Assembly: GCA_017456145.1 (NCBI GenBank)
Contig: JAFTJZ010000039.1
Location: 27,479-91,478 of the forward strand
Length of the DNA: 64,000 nucleotides
Source of the DNA: Clostridia bacterium
GTDB taxonomy: Bacteria > Bacillota > Clostridia > Oscillospirales > CAG-272
Direction: 5' to 3'
The position numbers were made by a program, and so were the translations under genes. Below, piece by piece: positions 16,928 to 24,500 of the stretch; positions within the stretch are counted from its first letter, which is position 1, and each line of letters opens with the position of its first letter. The notes below the pieces were generated by a model, which worked only from the letters and a program-made list of their open reading frames with translations, did not search any database and was not told the origin of the DNA.

Positions 16928-17473
16928 ATGTATCAAGCCATTGGAGTTATAGAATTGAAGAGTATTGCCAAGGGTATTGAGGCTTGTGACGTTGCGCTCA
17001 AGAGCGCAGGGATTCGCTTGGTCTCCTCGCACCCCTCCTGCCCGGGAAAATACGAAATTATCATCACGGGAAATATCTCAAGCGTGACCGCCTCGATCGA
17101 CGTGGTTCGCGCCCGCTTTAGTGCGTCGTTGATCGATACCTCGATTATGGGACGCATTGATCCGACCGTGATCACCGCTTTGTTTGGCACGCAAGCTGCC
17201 GGAAGAGAGGGGAGCGTCGGTGTTATTGAGACCTTTTCGGCGGCAAGTGCCATCAAGGCGGCAGATATTGCGGTCAAGACGGCAAAGGTTGAGATTTACG
17301 ATCTGCGTATCTCCCGCGGCATGGGCGGTAAGGGCATCGTCATTATGACGGGCGATGTCGGAGATGTGACCGCCTCGGTGGAGGCGGGCGCAAAATATGC
17401 GGCGGATCAGGGCTTGCTGGGCAACAGCACGGTCATTCCCGCACCGCATAAAGAGCTTTGGGAGCAATTGTAA
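16928..17473 (+). CDS. pduT: BMC-T trimeric shell protein, PduT-like with Fe-S pore cysteine
   Basis: 181 residues with two tandem BMC domains (QAIGVIELKSIAKGIEACD and GSVGVIETFSAASAIKAAD). Cys38, in HPSCPGKY of the first domain, sits at the position where PduT binds a 4Fe-4S cluster on the trimer axis. It is probably an electron-conducting tile that couples PduS in the lumen to the cytosol. It starts 17 bases after pduS, behind AGAAAGG, so the two are likely translated together. Confidence 0.93.
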   Translation: MYQAIGVIELKSIAKGIEACDVALKSAGIRLVSSHPSCPGKYEIIITGNISSVTASIDVVRARFSASLIDTSIMGRIDPTVITALFGTQAAGREGSVGVIETFSAASAIKAADIAVKTAKVEIYDLRISRGMGGKGIVIMTGDVGDVTASVEAGAKYAADQGLLGNSTVIPAPHKELWEQL

Positions 17474-17474
17474 T

Positions 17475-17858
17475 ATGGAAGATAACAAATTGAGTCTGGA
17501 CCAAATGCACGATAAAATGCGCATCGTGCAGGAGCTGGTTCCCGGCAGACAGATCACACTGGCGCATATCATCGCAAATCCCGGACAGATCCTCTACCAA
17601 AAGCTGGGTCTTGATCCCGCAGTGGAATATTCGCGTTCTGCCATCGGTGTGCTGACCATCAGCCCCTCCGAGACGGCGGTCATTGCCGCGGATATTGCCA
17701 TTAAATCCTCCAACGCCGACCTTGGCTTTGTCGACCGTTTCAGCGGTACACTGATCCTGACGGGTACGGTCTCCGCCGTCGAGTCCTCCTTTAACGCCAT
17801 TGCAACCTATGTGCGCGACAAGCTGGGCTTTACCGTCTGTGAGGTCACAAGAACCTGA
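17475..17858 (+). CDS. PduU/EutS-like circularly permuted BMC-H shell protein
   Basis: 127 residues from ATG 17475, one base after the PduT stop codon; the longer frame back to 17397 overlaps pduT and has no site. An N-terminal extension (KMRIVQELVPGRQITLAHII) of the type forming the beta-barrel cap in PduU/EutS is followed by the permuted BMC domain (AIGVLTISPSETAVIAADIA, ILTGTVSAVESSFNAIATYV). It is a minor shell tile with a plugged pore. In other systems this type interacts with PduV/EutP, and a gene of that family follows here. Confidence 0.92.
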   Translation: MEDNKLSLDQMHDKMRIVQELVPGRQITLAHIIANPGQILYQKLGLDPAVEYSRSAIGVLTISPSETAVIAADIAIKSSNADLGFVDRFSGTLILTGTVSAVESSFNAIATYVRDKLGFTVCEVTRT

Positions 17859-17882
17859 TGAGAAGGCGGCAAGCATTCAACT

Positions 17883-18410
17883 GTGAAAAAACTGATATTG
17901 ATCGGTCGTGTCGCCGCAGGGAAGACGACACTGATGCAAGCACTCAAGGGGGAGCAGCTTTCCTACTGTAAAACGCAGTACGTTTACTATACCGATACCA
18001 TCATCGACACCCCCGGTGAGTATACAGAAAACGGGCGACTGGCATCGGCACTTGCGCTGTATACCTACGAGGCGGATGTGGTCGGATTGCTGATCTCGTC
18101 CAATTATCCCTACAACCCTTTCCCTCCCAACTGCACCACGTCCTGCAATCGCGACGTGATCGGCCTTGTGACGGGCATTGATAAGCCCGACGGCAATCCC
18201 GAGCGCGTGGAGCGCTGGCTGCGGCTGGCAGGATGCAAAACGGTCTTTCACATCAGCTCGTATACGGGTGAGGGAATCCGCGACGTCATCGCCTATCTGG
18301 ACGATGGTACGGATGAGAGGATCTCTCCCCCGGAGGCTGCCGCGCAGACCGCCAATCACACCGAAAGAAACGCAGCGACTGTCGCCTGCGACGAGGTGAG
18401 TCATGAGTAA
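17883..18410 (+). CDS. PduV/EutP-like P-loop GTPase-family protein, GTG start
   Basis: 175 residues from GTG 17883, with AGAAGG some 16 bases upstream. The P-loop GRVAAGKTT is at residues 8-16 and the switch-II-like IDTPGEYTEN near 41-50. The guanine-specificity motif is degenerate (TGIDKPDG). The last 30 residues are a polar tail. EutP/PduV proteins are linked to BMC positioning or to acetate kinase-like chemistry in ethanolamine and propanediol systems; their exact job is unsettled. The 3' end overlaps the ParA gene by 8 bases. Confidence 0.88.
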   Translation: MKKLILIGRVAAGKTTLMQALKGEQLSYCKTQYVYYTDTIIDTPGEYTENGRLASALALYTYEADVVGLLISSNYPYNPFPPNCTTSCNRDVIGLVTGIDKPDGNPERVERWLRLAGCKTVFHISSYTGEGIRDVIAYLDDGTDERISPPEAAAQTANHTERNAATVACDEVSHE

Positions 18411-19194
18411 AACCAAAGTTATCTGCTTTGCCAATAACAAAGGCGGCAGCGGAAAATCCACCACCTGCTCCAACGTGGGCTATAACCTCTCGCAGATGGG
18501 AAAGAGAGTGCTGCTGATCGACGGCGATATGCAGCTCAATCTGACGCTCTCCTTCTTCCCTGAGGACATAGCGCTTGGCTTTGTGCAGAGTGGCAATAAT
18601 CTTTACACTGCCATCAAGGAGCAAAAGTCACTGCAGGAGTATATCGTTCACACACCGTATGACGGCGTGGATATCGTTCCTTCCTCCACTTTGATGAGCT
18701 CCATTGAGTATGAGCTGTTCACCAAGTGGCAAAGGGAATTTATTCTGCGCAAGTGCCTGGAGCCCGTCAAGGCAACGGGGGTTTACGATTACGTGCTGAT
18801 CGATTCTCCTCCGACGCTGGGGGGCTGGGTCATGAATATTATGTGTGCGTCGGATTATTTGGTCGTTCCCGTAGAGGCAAGTCCTTGGGGACTGTTTGGA
18901 CTGGCGAATATGTTTGATTTCGTCGGGCAGGTGCGCCAGATTGCACCGAATCTCAACATTCTGGGCATCGCGATCACCAAGGCGGATGAGAGAAAGAACT
19001 ACTTCCACCAGACGGTTGACGCATTACGCGGATATGAAAATATCAAATTGCTTGAAAATTATATTCGCATCGACAGCTCGATCGAGTGGGCACAGGACAA
19101 CAGCAAGCCCGTTGGCGCCTACAAGAAGAGCAGCCGCAGCGCGAAGGAATATTATGATTTGACAAAGGAGATCTTAGAATATGCCGATCGGTAA
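18403..19194 (+). CDS. ParA/MinD-family ATPase in the BMC operon (McdA-like)
   Basis: 263 residues, GAGGTGAG upstream. The deviant Walker A motif KGGSGKST (residues 13-20, signature Lys13) marks the ParA/MinD class. The Walker A' LLIDGDMQ, the Walker B-like VLIDSPPTLG and the P-VEASPWGLFG switch region are all present. These ATPases bind DNA or membranes as ATP dimers and space cargo along the nucleoid. It overlaps PduV-like by 8 bases and the next small gene by 14, so the three are coupled. By analogy with carboxysome McdA it could distribute BMCs to daughter cells. No plasmid or phage genes are nearby to suggest DNA partition. Confidence 0.92.
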   Translation: MSKTKVICFANNKGGSGKSTTCSNVGYNLSQMGKRVLLIDGDMQLNLTLSFFPEDIALGFVQSGNNLYTAIKEQKSLQEYIVHTPYDGVDIVPSSTLMSSIEYELFTKWQREFILRKCLEPVKATGVYDYVLIDSPPTLGGWVMNIMCASDYLVVPVEASPWGLFGLANMFDFVGQVRQIAPNLNILGIAITKADERKNYFHQTVDALRGYENIKLLENYIRIDSSIEWAQDNSKPVGAYKKSSRSAKEYYDLTKEILEYADR

Positions 19195-19555
19195 GAACAG
19201 CATTTCCCGCGTAGCCGGTGAGCCGGCAGTTGAGTCTGAAAAAAAGACCGCAGCCGCCGAGACATCCGCAAAAGACCCCAAGCCCGCTGCCCCTGAGAAT
19301 GTCGCAGCTGCCAAGCCCGCGACCACCGCCAAAACCACCAAGCCCCGAACCACAGCCGCAACCAAGGCCTCTGGCTCCTCTGCGCCCAAAAAGAGCGCAC
19401 CCAAAAAAGCCGCCGCCCCCAAAACCGAGACGGTTGAGCGGATCGAGACCGTCGCCAAGACTGTGACCAAGGCTGCCAAGCCCGCCCCCGCCAAGAGCGA
19501 GGATGTCAAGGCGTACGTTACCATTACAGATGAACTTCCGACCTACCTGCTTTGA
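19181..19555 (+). CDS. Small basic, disordered protein paired with the ParA ATPase (McdB-like candidate)
   Basis: 124 residues starting inside the 3' end of the ParA gene, GGAGATC upstream. The N-terminal MPIGKNSISRVAG is the only ordered-looking part, followed by about 90 residues almost wholly A, K, P, T, S and E (for example KKSAPKKAAAPKTE) and an acidic, hydrophobic end (YVTITDELPTYLL). Low complexity, net positive charge and tight coupling to a ParA-type ATPase match what is known of McdB adaptors, which link McdA to shells. There is no sequence motif that proves this. Alternatives are a DNA-binding or shell-associated linker protein. Confidence 0.75.
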   Translation: MPIGKNSISRVAGEPAVESEKKTAAAETSAKDPKPAAPENVAAAKPATTAKTTKPRTTAATKASGSSAPKKSAPKKAAAPKTETVERIETVAKTVTKAAKPAPAKSEDVKAYVTITDELPTYLL

Positions 19556-19628
19556 TGGTCGGTATTCATACACGCGTCCCATAAGAAAGTAAATAATATA
19601 AATCTACAACATAGAGGAGAGTAAAAAA

Positions 19629-20477
19629 ATGTTAGCTACTTTGAATGACGTATTACCCCGCGCGAAAGCCGAGCATTACGCTGTCGGTCTGTTTAACACC
19701 GTTGACCTTGAGATGGCAAAGGGCGTTATCGCCGCTGCCGAGGAGCTGCGCGCTCCCATCATCATCGGTACTGCAGAGGTTCTGACCCCCTTCGCATCGC
19801 TGGAGGATCTGTCTTCCTTCCTGATCCCGCTGGCAAAGAAGGCAACCGTTCCGGTCGTTCTGCACTTTGACCACGGTCTGAACCTTTCCATGGTTAAGAA
19901 GGCAATCCAGCTGGGTTTCACATCCGTTATGTACGACTGCTCCACCGACGACTACTATTCCAACATGGGTCGTGTTCGTTGCCTGGTTCAGTATGCGCAT
20001 GACAGAGGCGTAACCGTTGAGGCAGAGCTTGGTCACGTCGGTGCAAACGACGGCAGTGCCGAGAACCACGGCCCCGGCGACCACAGCATCTACACCGATC
20101 CCGCACAGGCGAAGGAGTATGCAGAGGCTACCGGTGTTGACGCACTGGCAATCGCTATCGGTACCGCTCACGGTGCATATAAGTCCAAGCCGAAGCTCGA
20201 TTTTGAGAGACTGGAAACCATTGCCAACATGATCAAGACACCTCTGGTTCTGCACGGCGGCTCGGGTCTGTCCGATGACGACTTCAAGCAGGCCGTTGCC
20301 AAGGGTATCTCTAAGATCAACATTTTCACCGATATCAACGCTGCCTTCGCAAAGACCGCCGCTGCTATGTACAAGCCCGGCATGGGTCAGACCGACCTGA
20401 TGCCCGCCGTCAAGCAGGCTGTCAAAGAGGCAACCATGGAGAAGATTAAGCTGTTCGGTGCTGCCGGCAGATATTGA
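19629..20477 (+). CDS. Class II ketose-bisphosphate aldolase (fructose/tagatose type)
   Basis: 282 residues, GAGGAG upstream. Zinc and phosphate motifs of class II bisphosphate aldolases are intact: LHFDHGLN, AELGHVGAN, IAIGTAHGAYK, LHGGSG and INIFTDINAAF. It condenses or splits DHAP-linked ketose bisphosphates in the cytosol. It lies 73 bases after the McdB-like gene and before a strong terminator, so it is the last gene of the BMC operon. It carries no encapsulation helix. It may draw off the DHAP released by the BMC aldolase; fructose against tagatose preference cannot be told from sequence. Confidence 0.92.
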   Translation: MLATLNDVLPRAKAEHYAVGLFNTVDLEMAKGVIAAAEELRAPIIIGTAEVLTPFASLEDLSSFLIPLAKKATVPVVLHFDHGLNLSMVKKAIQLGFTSVMYDCSTDDYYSNMGRVRCLVQYAHDRGVTVEAELGHVGANDGSAENHGPGDHSIYTDPAQAKEYAEATGVDALAIAIGTAHGAYKSKPKLDFERLETIANMIKTPLVLHGGSGLSDDDFKQAVAKGISKINIFTDINAAFAKTAAAMYKPGMGQTDLMPAVKQAVKEATMEKIKLFGAAGRY

Positions 20478-20492
20478 TTTTTATCAATGTAA

Positions 20493-20534
20493 AAGGAGAG
20501 ACTACCCTTTGTGGGGTCTCTCCTTCCCTTTATA
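20493..20534. terminator. Terminator ending the BMC operon, shared with the convergent AraC gene
   Basis: A perfect 10-bp stem (AAGGAGAGAC 20493-20502 with GTCTCTCCTT 20516-20525), extended by CCC/GGG pairs inside, followed by CCCTTTAT. It stands between two convergent genes. Confidence 0.75.
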
Positions 20535-20537
20535 CTG

Positions 20538-21284
20538 TTACCCGTCCGTGCTTTGTCGGATGTATTCCGTCGGGGTCATGCCGGTGCGCTCCTTGAAAAT
20601 GTGGGAGAAGTAGTACTGCCCCGAAAAGCCGCAGACCTCAGCAACGGCGGATATTTTTAGATTGCCCTCTCGCAAAAGCAGCTTTGCCTTGCCAAGGCGA
20701 AAGTCCAGCAGCCATTGCCGTGGAGAGAGATGATATTGCCGCGTGAACAGCTTGCGAAAATATACCTCGCTGATATTGCATTGGGCGGCAAGCGTGGCGT
20801 TGGTCAGATGCGGGTCGCCGTAGTGCTTTTCTATGTGTGCCAGCGCAGGAGCAAGCAGCGTACTGACGGGCGGCGTGAGCAGACGGTGGAGCATTTCATA
20901 AAACAAGCTCATCATTTGCAGCTCGTGTCCGCCCATCAAATGTAGCGTTCGCAACTTTTCGTATGTTGCAAGGTATGGCTCCGCATTGTCTATCGGAAAT
21001 AGGATCGGCGTGTGGCAAATGGGAGAGGCACATCGAAAATTGATCAGAGGAAACCTCCCACCGACGTTGCCGCGAATGGTATAGCCCTCACCCTCCGGGA
21101 GTAGAATGGCACAGCCGCGATGCGAAACATAGTCAATTCCGTTGTGGGTGTAGGTGATCCTCCCGCTCTCACAAAAGGACAGCCCGTAGTATTTTCGGCG
21201 GTGCATCTGCTCGTATCTGCCGCGCTTGGAATGGACGGTCATCATGCTGATCAATTCGGTAACGATGATATCCTTTTCTGTCAT
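20538..21284 (-). CDS. AraC family transcriptional regulator
   Basis: 248 residues from ATG 21284 with GGGAGG upstream. The N-terminal cupin-like sensing part (YYGLSFCESGRITYTHNGIDY, then GCAILLPEGEGYTI) precedes a C-terminal double helix-turn-helix (LTNATLAAQCNISEVYFRKLF, KISAVAEVCGFSGQYYFSHIF). It is convergent with the BMC operon and divergent from the dehydrogenase cluster at 21477, which is its most likely target; BMC control cannot be excluded. The inducer is unknown. Confidence 0.9.
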   Translation of the reverse strand: MTEKDIIVTELISMMTVHSKRGRYEQMHRRKYYGLSFCESGRITYTHNGIDYVSHRGCAILLPEGEGYTIRGNVGGRFPLINFRCASPICHTPILFPIDNAEPYLATYEKLRTLHLMGGHELQMMSLFYEMLHRLLTPPVSTLLAPALAHIEKHYGDPHLTNATLAAQCNISEVYFRKLFTRQYHLSPRQWLLDFRLGKAKLLLREGNLKISAVAEVCGFSGQYYFSHIFKERTGMTPTEYIRQSTDG

Positions 21285-21411
21285 ACGATCCTCCCGCCAT
21301 CGGTTGTACCGATGATGTGCATTATTACATCATTGTATCATATCTCGCAAGGAAAATCAATGATTTTTCTCAAAATGTATCGGAAAAACAAAATCAATAT
21401 CGTTTTGTTTA

Positions 21412-21440
21412 TTGAAAAATAATGTGCGAAAGTATATAAT
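21412..21440 (+). promoter_or_regulatory. Promoter of the MDR/Gfo-Idh cluster
   Basis: TTGAAA (21412-21417), 17 bases, TATAAT (21435-21440), 37 bases before the first start codon and divergent from the AraC gene. Confidence 0.75.
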
Positions 21441-21476
21441 GAAACAATAAACCATGCAATTTTCAAGGAGGTTGGC

Positions 21477-22490
21477 ATGAAACAGATCACCTTTACCAAA
21501 GTCAATCTTGCGGAGTTGATTGATGTTCCCGTCAAAGAAATGAGCGAAGGAGACGTCCTCGTTCGCACGGAATTTTCTACCGTGAGCTGTGGCACCGAGC
21601 GTGCAAACATTACCGATTCGCTTGGCGGCTCGGCCTCGCGCACTTCCAAGGTGCATTTTCCCCATACGCTGGGATATTCGACCTCAGGTATCGTGGAGAA
21701 GGTCGGAGAGGCGGTAACGTCGCTCAAGGTCGGGGATCGCGTTGTTATGTATTGGAGCACGCACTCGCAGTATAACGTGCTGCCGGCGCATCAGGTTGTC
21801 AAGATTGAGGACGACCGTATTTCGATGCAAGAAGCGGCGCTTTCATTCATTGCGACCTTCCCCATGGCTGCCATTCGCAAAACGCGACTGGAGATGGGCG
21901 AGAGTGTGCTGGTCATGGGGCAGGGACTTCTGGGGCTGCTTGCCGTGAAACTGGCGCGCCTTGCGGGCGGCTGCCCGATTGTTGCCGTCGATCCCGTGGA
22001 GGAACGGCGTGCTCTGGCGTTGCAGTACGGTGCGGATTACGCCTTTTCTCCCTATGAGGAGGGCTTTGCGAAAAAGGTCAGGGCAGTGACGGGCGGCGGT
22101 GCCAACGTGGCCATTGAGGTGACCGGGGTTGGCGCGGGATTGGACGGCGCACTGGACTGCATGAAACGCTTTGGCAGAGTGGCGCTGCTTGGGTGTACCC
22201 GCTTTGCCGATTTTAACATCGATTATTATCAAAAGGTGCACTGCCCCGGTATTACCATGATTGGCGCCCATACCATGGCGCGGCCCGAAGAGGAGTCTTA
22301 TCCCGGTTATTTCACCCATCGTGACGATATTTTGGCGGTTCTGCGGCTGTGTGCCATGGGACGGTTGCATTTGTCGGAAATGATCATGGAAACGCACGCG
22401 CCCGCCGATTGCACCGCGGTGTATGACCGCTTGATCAAGGATAAAAATTTCCCACCGGTGGTTCAGTTTGATTGGAGGGGTGTGCGATGA
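21477..22490 (+). CDS. MDR-family dehydrogenase (zinc-binding dehydrogenase type)
   Basis: 337 residues, AAGGAGG before the ATG. MDR fold marks are VRTEFSTVSCGTERANI, LGYSTSGIVEKVGEAV, a Rossmann GQGLLGLLAVKLARLAGG and AIEVTGVGAGLDGALDC. It lacks the four-cysteine structural zinc loop and the GHE motif of ordinary alcohol dehydrogenases, so it may be zinc-free. Such proteins often oxidise a sugar or sugar acid together with a Gfo/Idh partner, and one follows directly with ATGA overlap. Substrate unknown. Confidence 0.85.
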   Translation: MKQITFTKVNLAELIDVPVKEMSEGDVLVRTEFSTVSCGTERANITDSLGGSASRTSKVHFPHTLGYSTSGIVEKVGEAVTSLKVGDRVVMYWSTHSQYNVLPAHQVVKIEDDRISMQEAALSFIATFPMAAIRKTRLEMGESVLVMGQGLLGLLAVKLARLAGGCPIVAVDPVEERRALALQYGADYAFSPYEEGFAKKVRAVTGGGANVAIEVTGVGAGLDGALDCMKRFGRVALLGCTRFADFNIDYYQKVHCPGITMIGAHTMARPEEESYPGYFTHRDDILAVLRLCAMGRLHLSEMIMETHAPADCTAVYDRLIKDKNFPPVVQFDWRGVR

Positions 22491-23503
22491 GAAAAATCAA
22501 GGTTGCCCAGATCGGCATCAGCCGTTACAGCCACGGGTTTGACGTGTTTTCTACCATGCGCAAGCAAAGCGAGCTGTACGAGATCGTCGGCTATGCGCTG
22601 CCCGAGGGTGAGCGGGAGAAATTCCCCGAAAATATGCATATTTTTGAGGGCTATCGGGAGATGACGGTCGAGCAGATCCTCGCCGATCCCGAGATCGAAG
22701 CGGTCACGGTGGAGACCGAGGAAATCTATCTGACCAAATACGCCCGCATGGTGGCAAGAGCGGGCAAGCATATGCATATGGAAAAGCCGGGCGGGCAGGT
22801 ACTTGCTGAATTTGAAGCTTTGATCGACGAGCTGCGAGCAAGCGGCGCGGTCTTTCACGTCGGCTATATGTATCGCTACAATCCGACCATCGCTGCGGCA
22901 ATCGATAAGGTCAAGCGCGGCGAGCTGGGCGATATTCTTTGCGTGGAGGCGCAGATGAACTGCTGCCATCCCGATGTGGCGCGGGCGTGGATGTCCACCT
23001 TCCGTGGCGGGATGATGTTCTTTCTTGGCTGCCATATGATCGATCTGATCCTGCAAATTCAAGGGGTTCCGCAAAAGGTGCATCCGTTTATCAAGTGCAC
23101 GGCAAAGAACGGCGTTGTATCCGAGGATTTCGGCATGGCGGTGCTGGAGTATGAGAATGGCGTTTCGTTCGCCAAAACGACTGACACCGAGATGGCCGGC
23201 TTTGCGCGGCGGCAACTGGTGATCAGCGGTAGTAAGGGCACGCTGGAGATCCGTCCGCTGGAGGTGACACTGCCACAGCCGTATACCATGTACGCGTGCT
23301 CCAAATTCTGCGACAAGGACAGCCCTACGCTGGCATTTGAGCAATCCGAGGCCTTTGACCGTTATGAGGCAATGATGGCGTCGTTTGCTGCCATGGTGCG
23401 CGGGGAAAAGCGAAATCCGTGGAGCCTTGATTATGAGCTGGCGCTTTACCGTACCGTGCTGCAGGCGTGCGGTATAAGCGGAGGAGAGAAAGAAAAGCAA
23501 TGA
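22487..23503 (+). CDS. Gfo/Idh/MocA family oxidoreductase
   Basis: 338 residues from ATG 22487, which overlaps the previous stop (ATGA) and follows GGAGGGG; the frame back to 22472 would start before that site. The N-terminal Rossmann domain (KIKVAQIGISRYSHG, then AVTVETEEIYLTKYARM) is followed by the family's EKPGG stretch (MHMEKPGGQ) and a C-terminal beta-sheet domain. These enzymes use NAD(P) to oxidise or reduce sugars, inositols and related polyols. It is probably part of a three-gene unit with the flanking MDR proteins. Confidence 0.9.
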   Translation: MRKIKVAQIGISRYSHGFDVFSTMRKQSELYEIVGYALPEGEREKFPENMHIFEGYREMTVEQILADPEIEAVTVETEEIYLTKYARMVARAGKHMHMEKPGGQVLAEFEALIDELRASGAVFHVGYMYRYNPTIAAAIDKVKRGELGDILCVEAQMNCCHPDVARAWMSTFRGGMMFFLGCHMIDLILQIQGVPQKVHPFIKCTAKNGVVSEDFGMAVLEYENGVSFAKTTDTEMAGFARRQLVISGSKGTLEIRPLEVTLPQPYTMYACSKFCDKDSPTLAFEQSEAFDRYEAMMASFAAMVRGEKRNPWSLDYELALYRTVLQACGISGGEKEKQ

Positions 23504-24483
23504 AAGCAATAATGGTAAATCAAGATCAAAGTCTGCGCTGGGGCGACGTGCCCGATCCGGTGCTCAACACGGACGACGTGCTGATCGAAATCCACGCAGC
23601 AGCACTCAACCGAGCGGATCTGATGCAGCGCGAAGGAAATTATCCGCCTCCCCCCGGTGCACCCGCATGGATGGGCTTGGAGGTCGCCGGTGTCATCATC
23701 GATATGGGCGAGGACGCTGCACAAAAATCCCGATTCACCATCGGGGATCGGGTGTGCGCACTGCTGGGCGGTGGCGGATATGCCGAGTACGTGGCGGTGC
23801 GCTACGATATGCTGATGCCCATTCCCGACGGCTTTTCCATGGTGGAGGCTGCGGCTATGCCCGAGGCGTTTGCAACGGCGTACTTGAATTTGTTTTATGA
23901 GGGAGGAATCCGCTCGGGCGATACGCTCTTGGTCACGGCGGGTGCGTCCGGACTGGCAAGCGTGATCATTCCTATGGCGAAGGCGTTTGGTATCCGCGTG
24001 ATCACCACGGTGCGCAGCGACAGCAAAGCGAAACGCATCGCCCCTTTAGGCGCGGATCGCATTGTAAACACCAAGACGACCTCCTTGGCGGAGGTGCTGC
24101 GTGAGGAACTGGAGGGAGGACACGGTGTTGACGTGGCCATTGACTGCGTCGGTGGTGCGGAGATGGGCGCTTGCTTGCCATATTTGAACCGAGGTGCACG
24201 CTGGATTATGATCGCAGCGCTGGGCGGCGAGATGACCGAGATCGATCTGAAAAACATCTACGTTCGCAATATCCGCATCATCGGCAGTACGTTGCGCTCC
24301 CGCGCGCCTGAGGTAAAGGCCGGCATTCTGGCAGACGTCGTTGACAAGGTATATCCCTTGATCGAGCGCCATTCTTTGCGGCCGACCGTTTTTGCGGTGC
24401 TGCCTATTGAGCAGGCCGAGGCTGCGCAGGATATGCTGTATCGGAGCGAGAACGTTGGCAAGGTCGTCATGACGGTAAGGTAA
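23500..24483 (+). CDS. Quinone-oxidoreductase-like MDR protein (Qor/PIG3 type)
   Basis: 327 residues from ATG 23500, overlapping the preceding stop by four bases, with GGAGGAG upstream. Family marks are AALNRADLMQREGNYPPPPG, LGLEVAG-like MGLEVAGVIIDMG, ALLGGGGYAEYVAV, the NADPH-binding AGASGLASVIIPMAKAFG and AIDCVGGAEM. It likely reduces a quinone or enone with NADPH. The translational coupling suggests one pathway with the two genes before it. Confidence 0.9.
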   Translation: MKAIMVNQDQSLRWGDVPDPVLNTDDVLIEIHAAALNRADLMQREGNYPPPPGAPAWMGLEVAGVIIDMGEDAAQKSRFTIGDRVCALLGGGGYAEYVAVRYDMLMPIPDGFSMVEAAAMPEAFATAYLNLFYEGGIRSGDTLLVTAGASGLASVIIPMAKAFGIRVITTVRSDSKAKRIAPLGADRIVNTKTTSLAEVLREELEGGHGVDVAIDCVGGAEMGACLPYLNRGARWIMIAALGGEMTEIDLKNIYVRNIRIIGSTLRSRAPEVKAGILADVVDKVYPLIERHSLRPTVFAVLPIEQAEAAQDMLYRSENVGKVVMTVR

Positions 24484-24500
24484 AGGAGGAGGAGGACGTT

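Noticed and set aside
18403-19194. Chromosome or plasmid partition (ParA/ParB) system
   Set aside because: There is no ParB gene or centromere-like repeat, and the ATPase is coupled to microcompartment genes on both sides.
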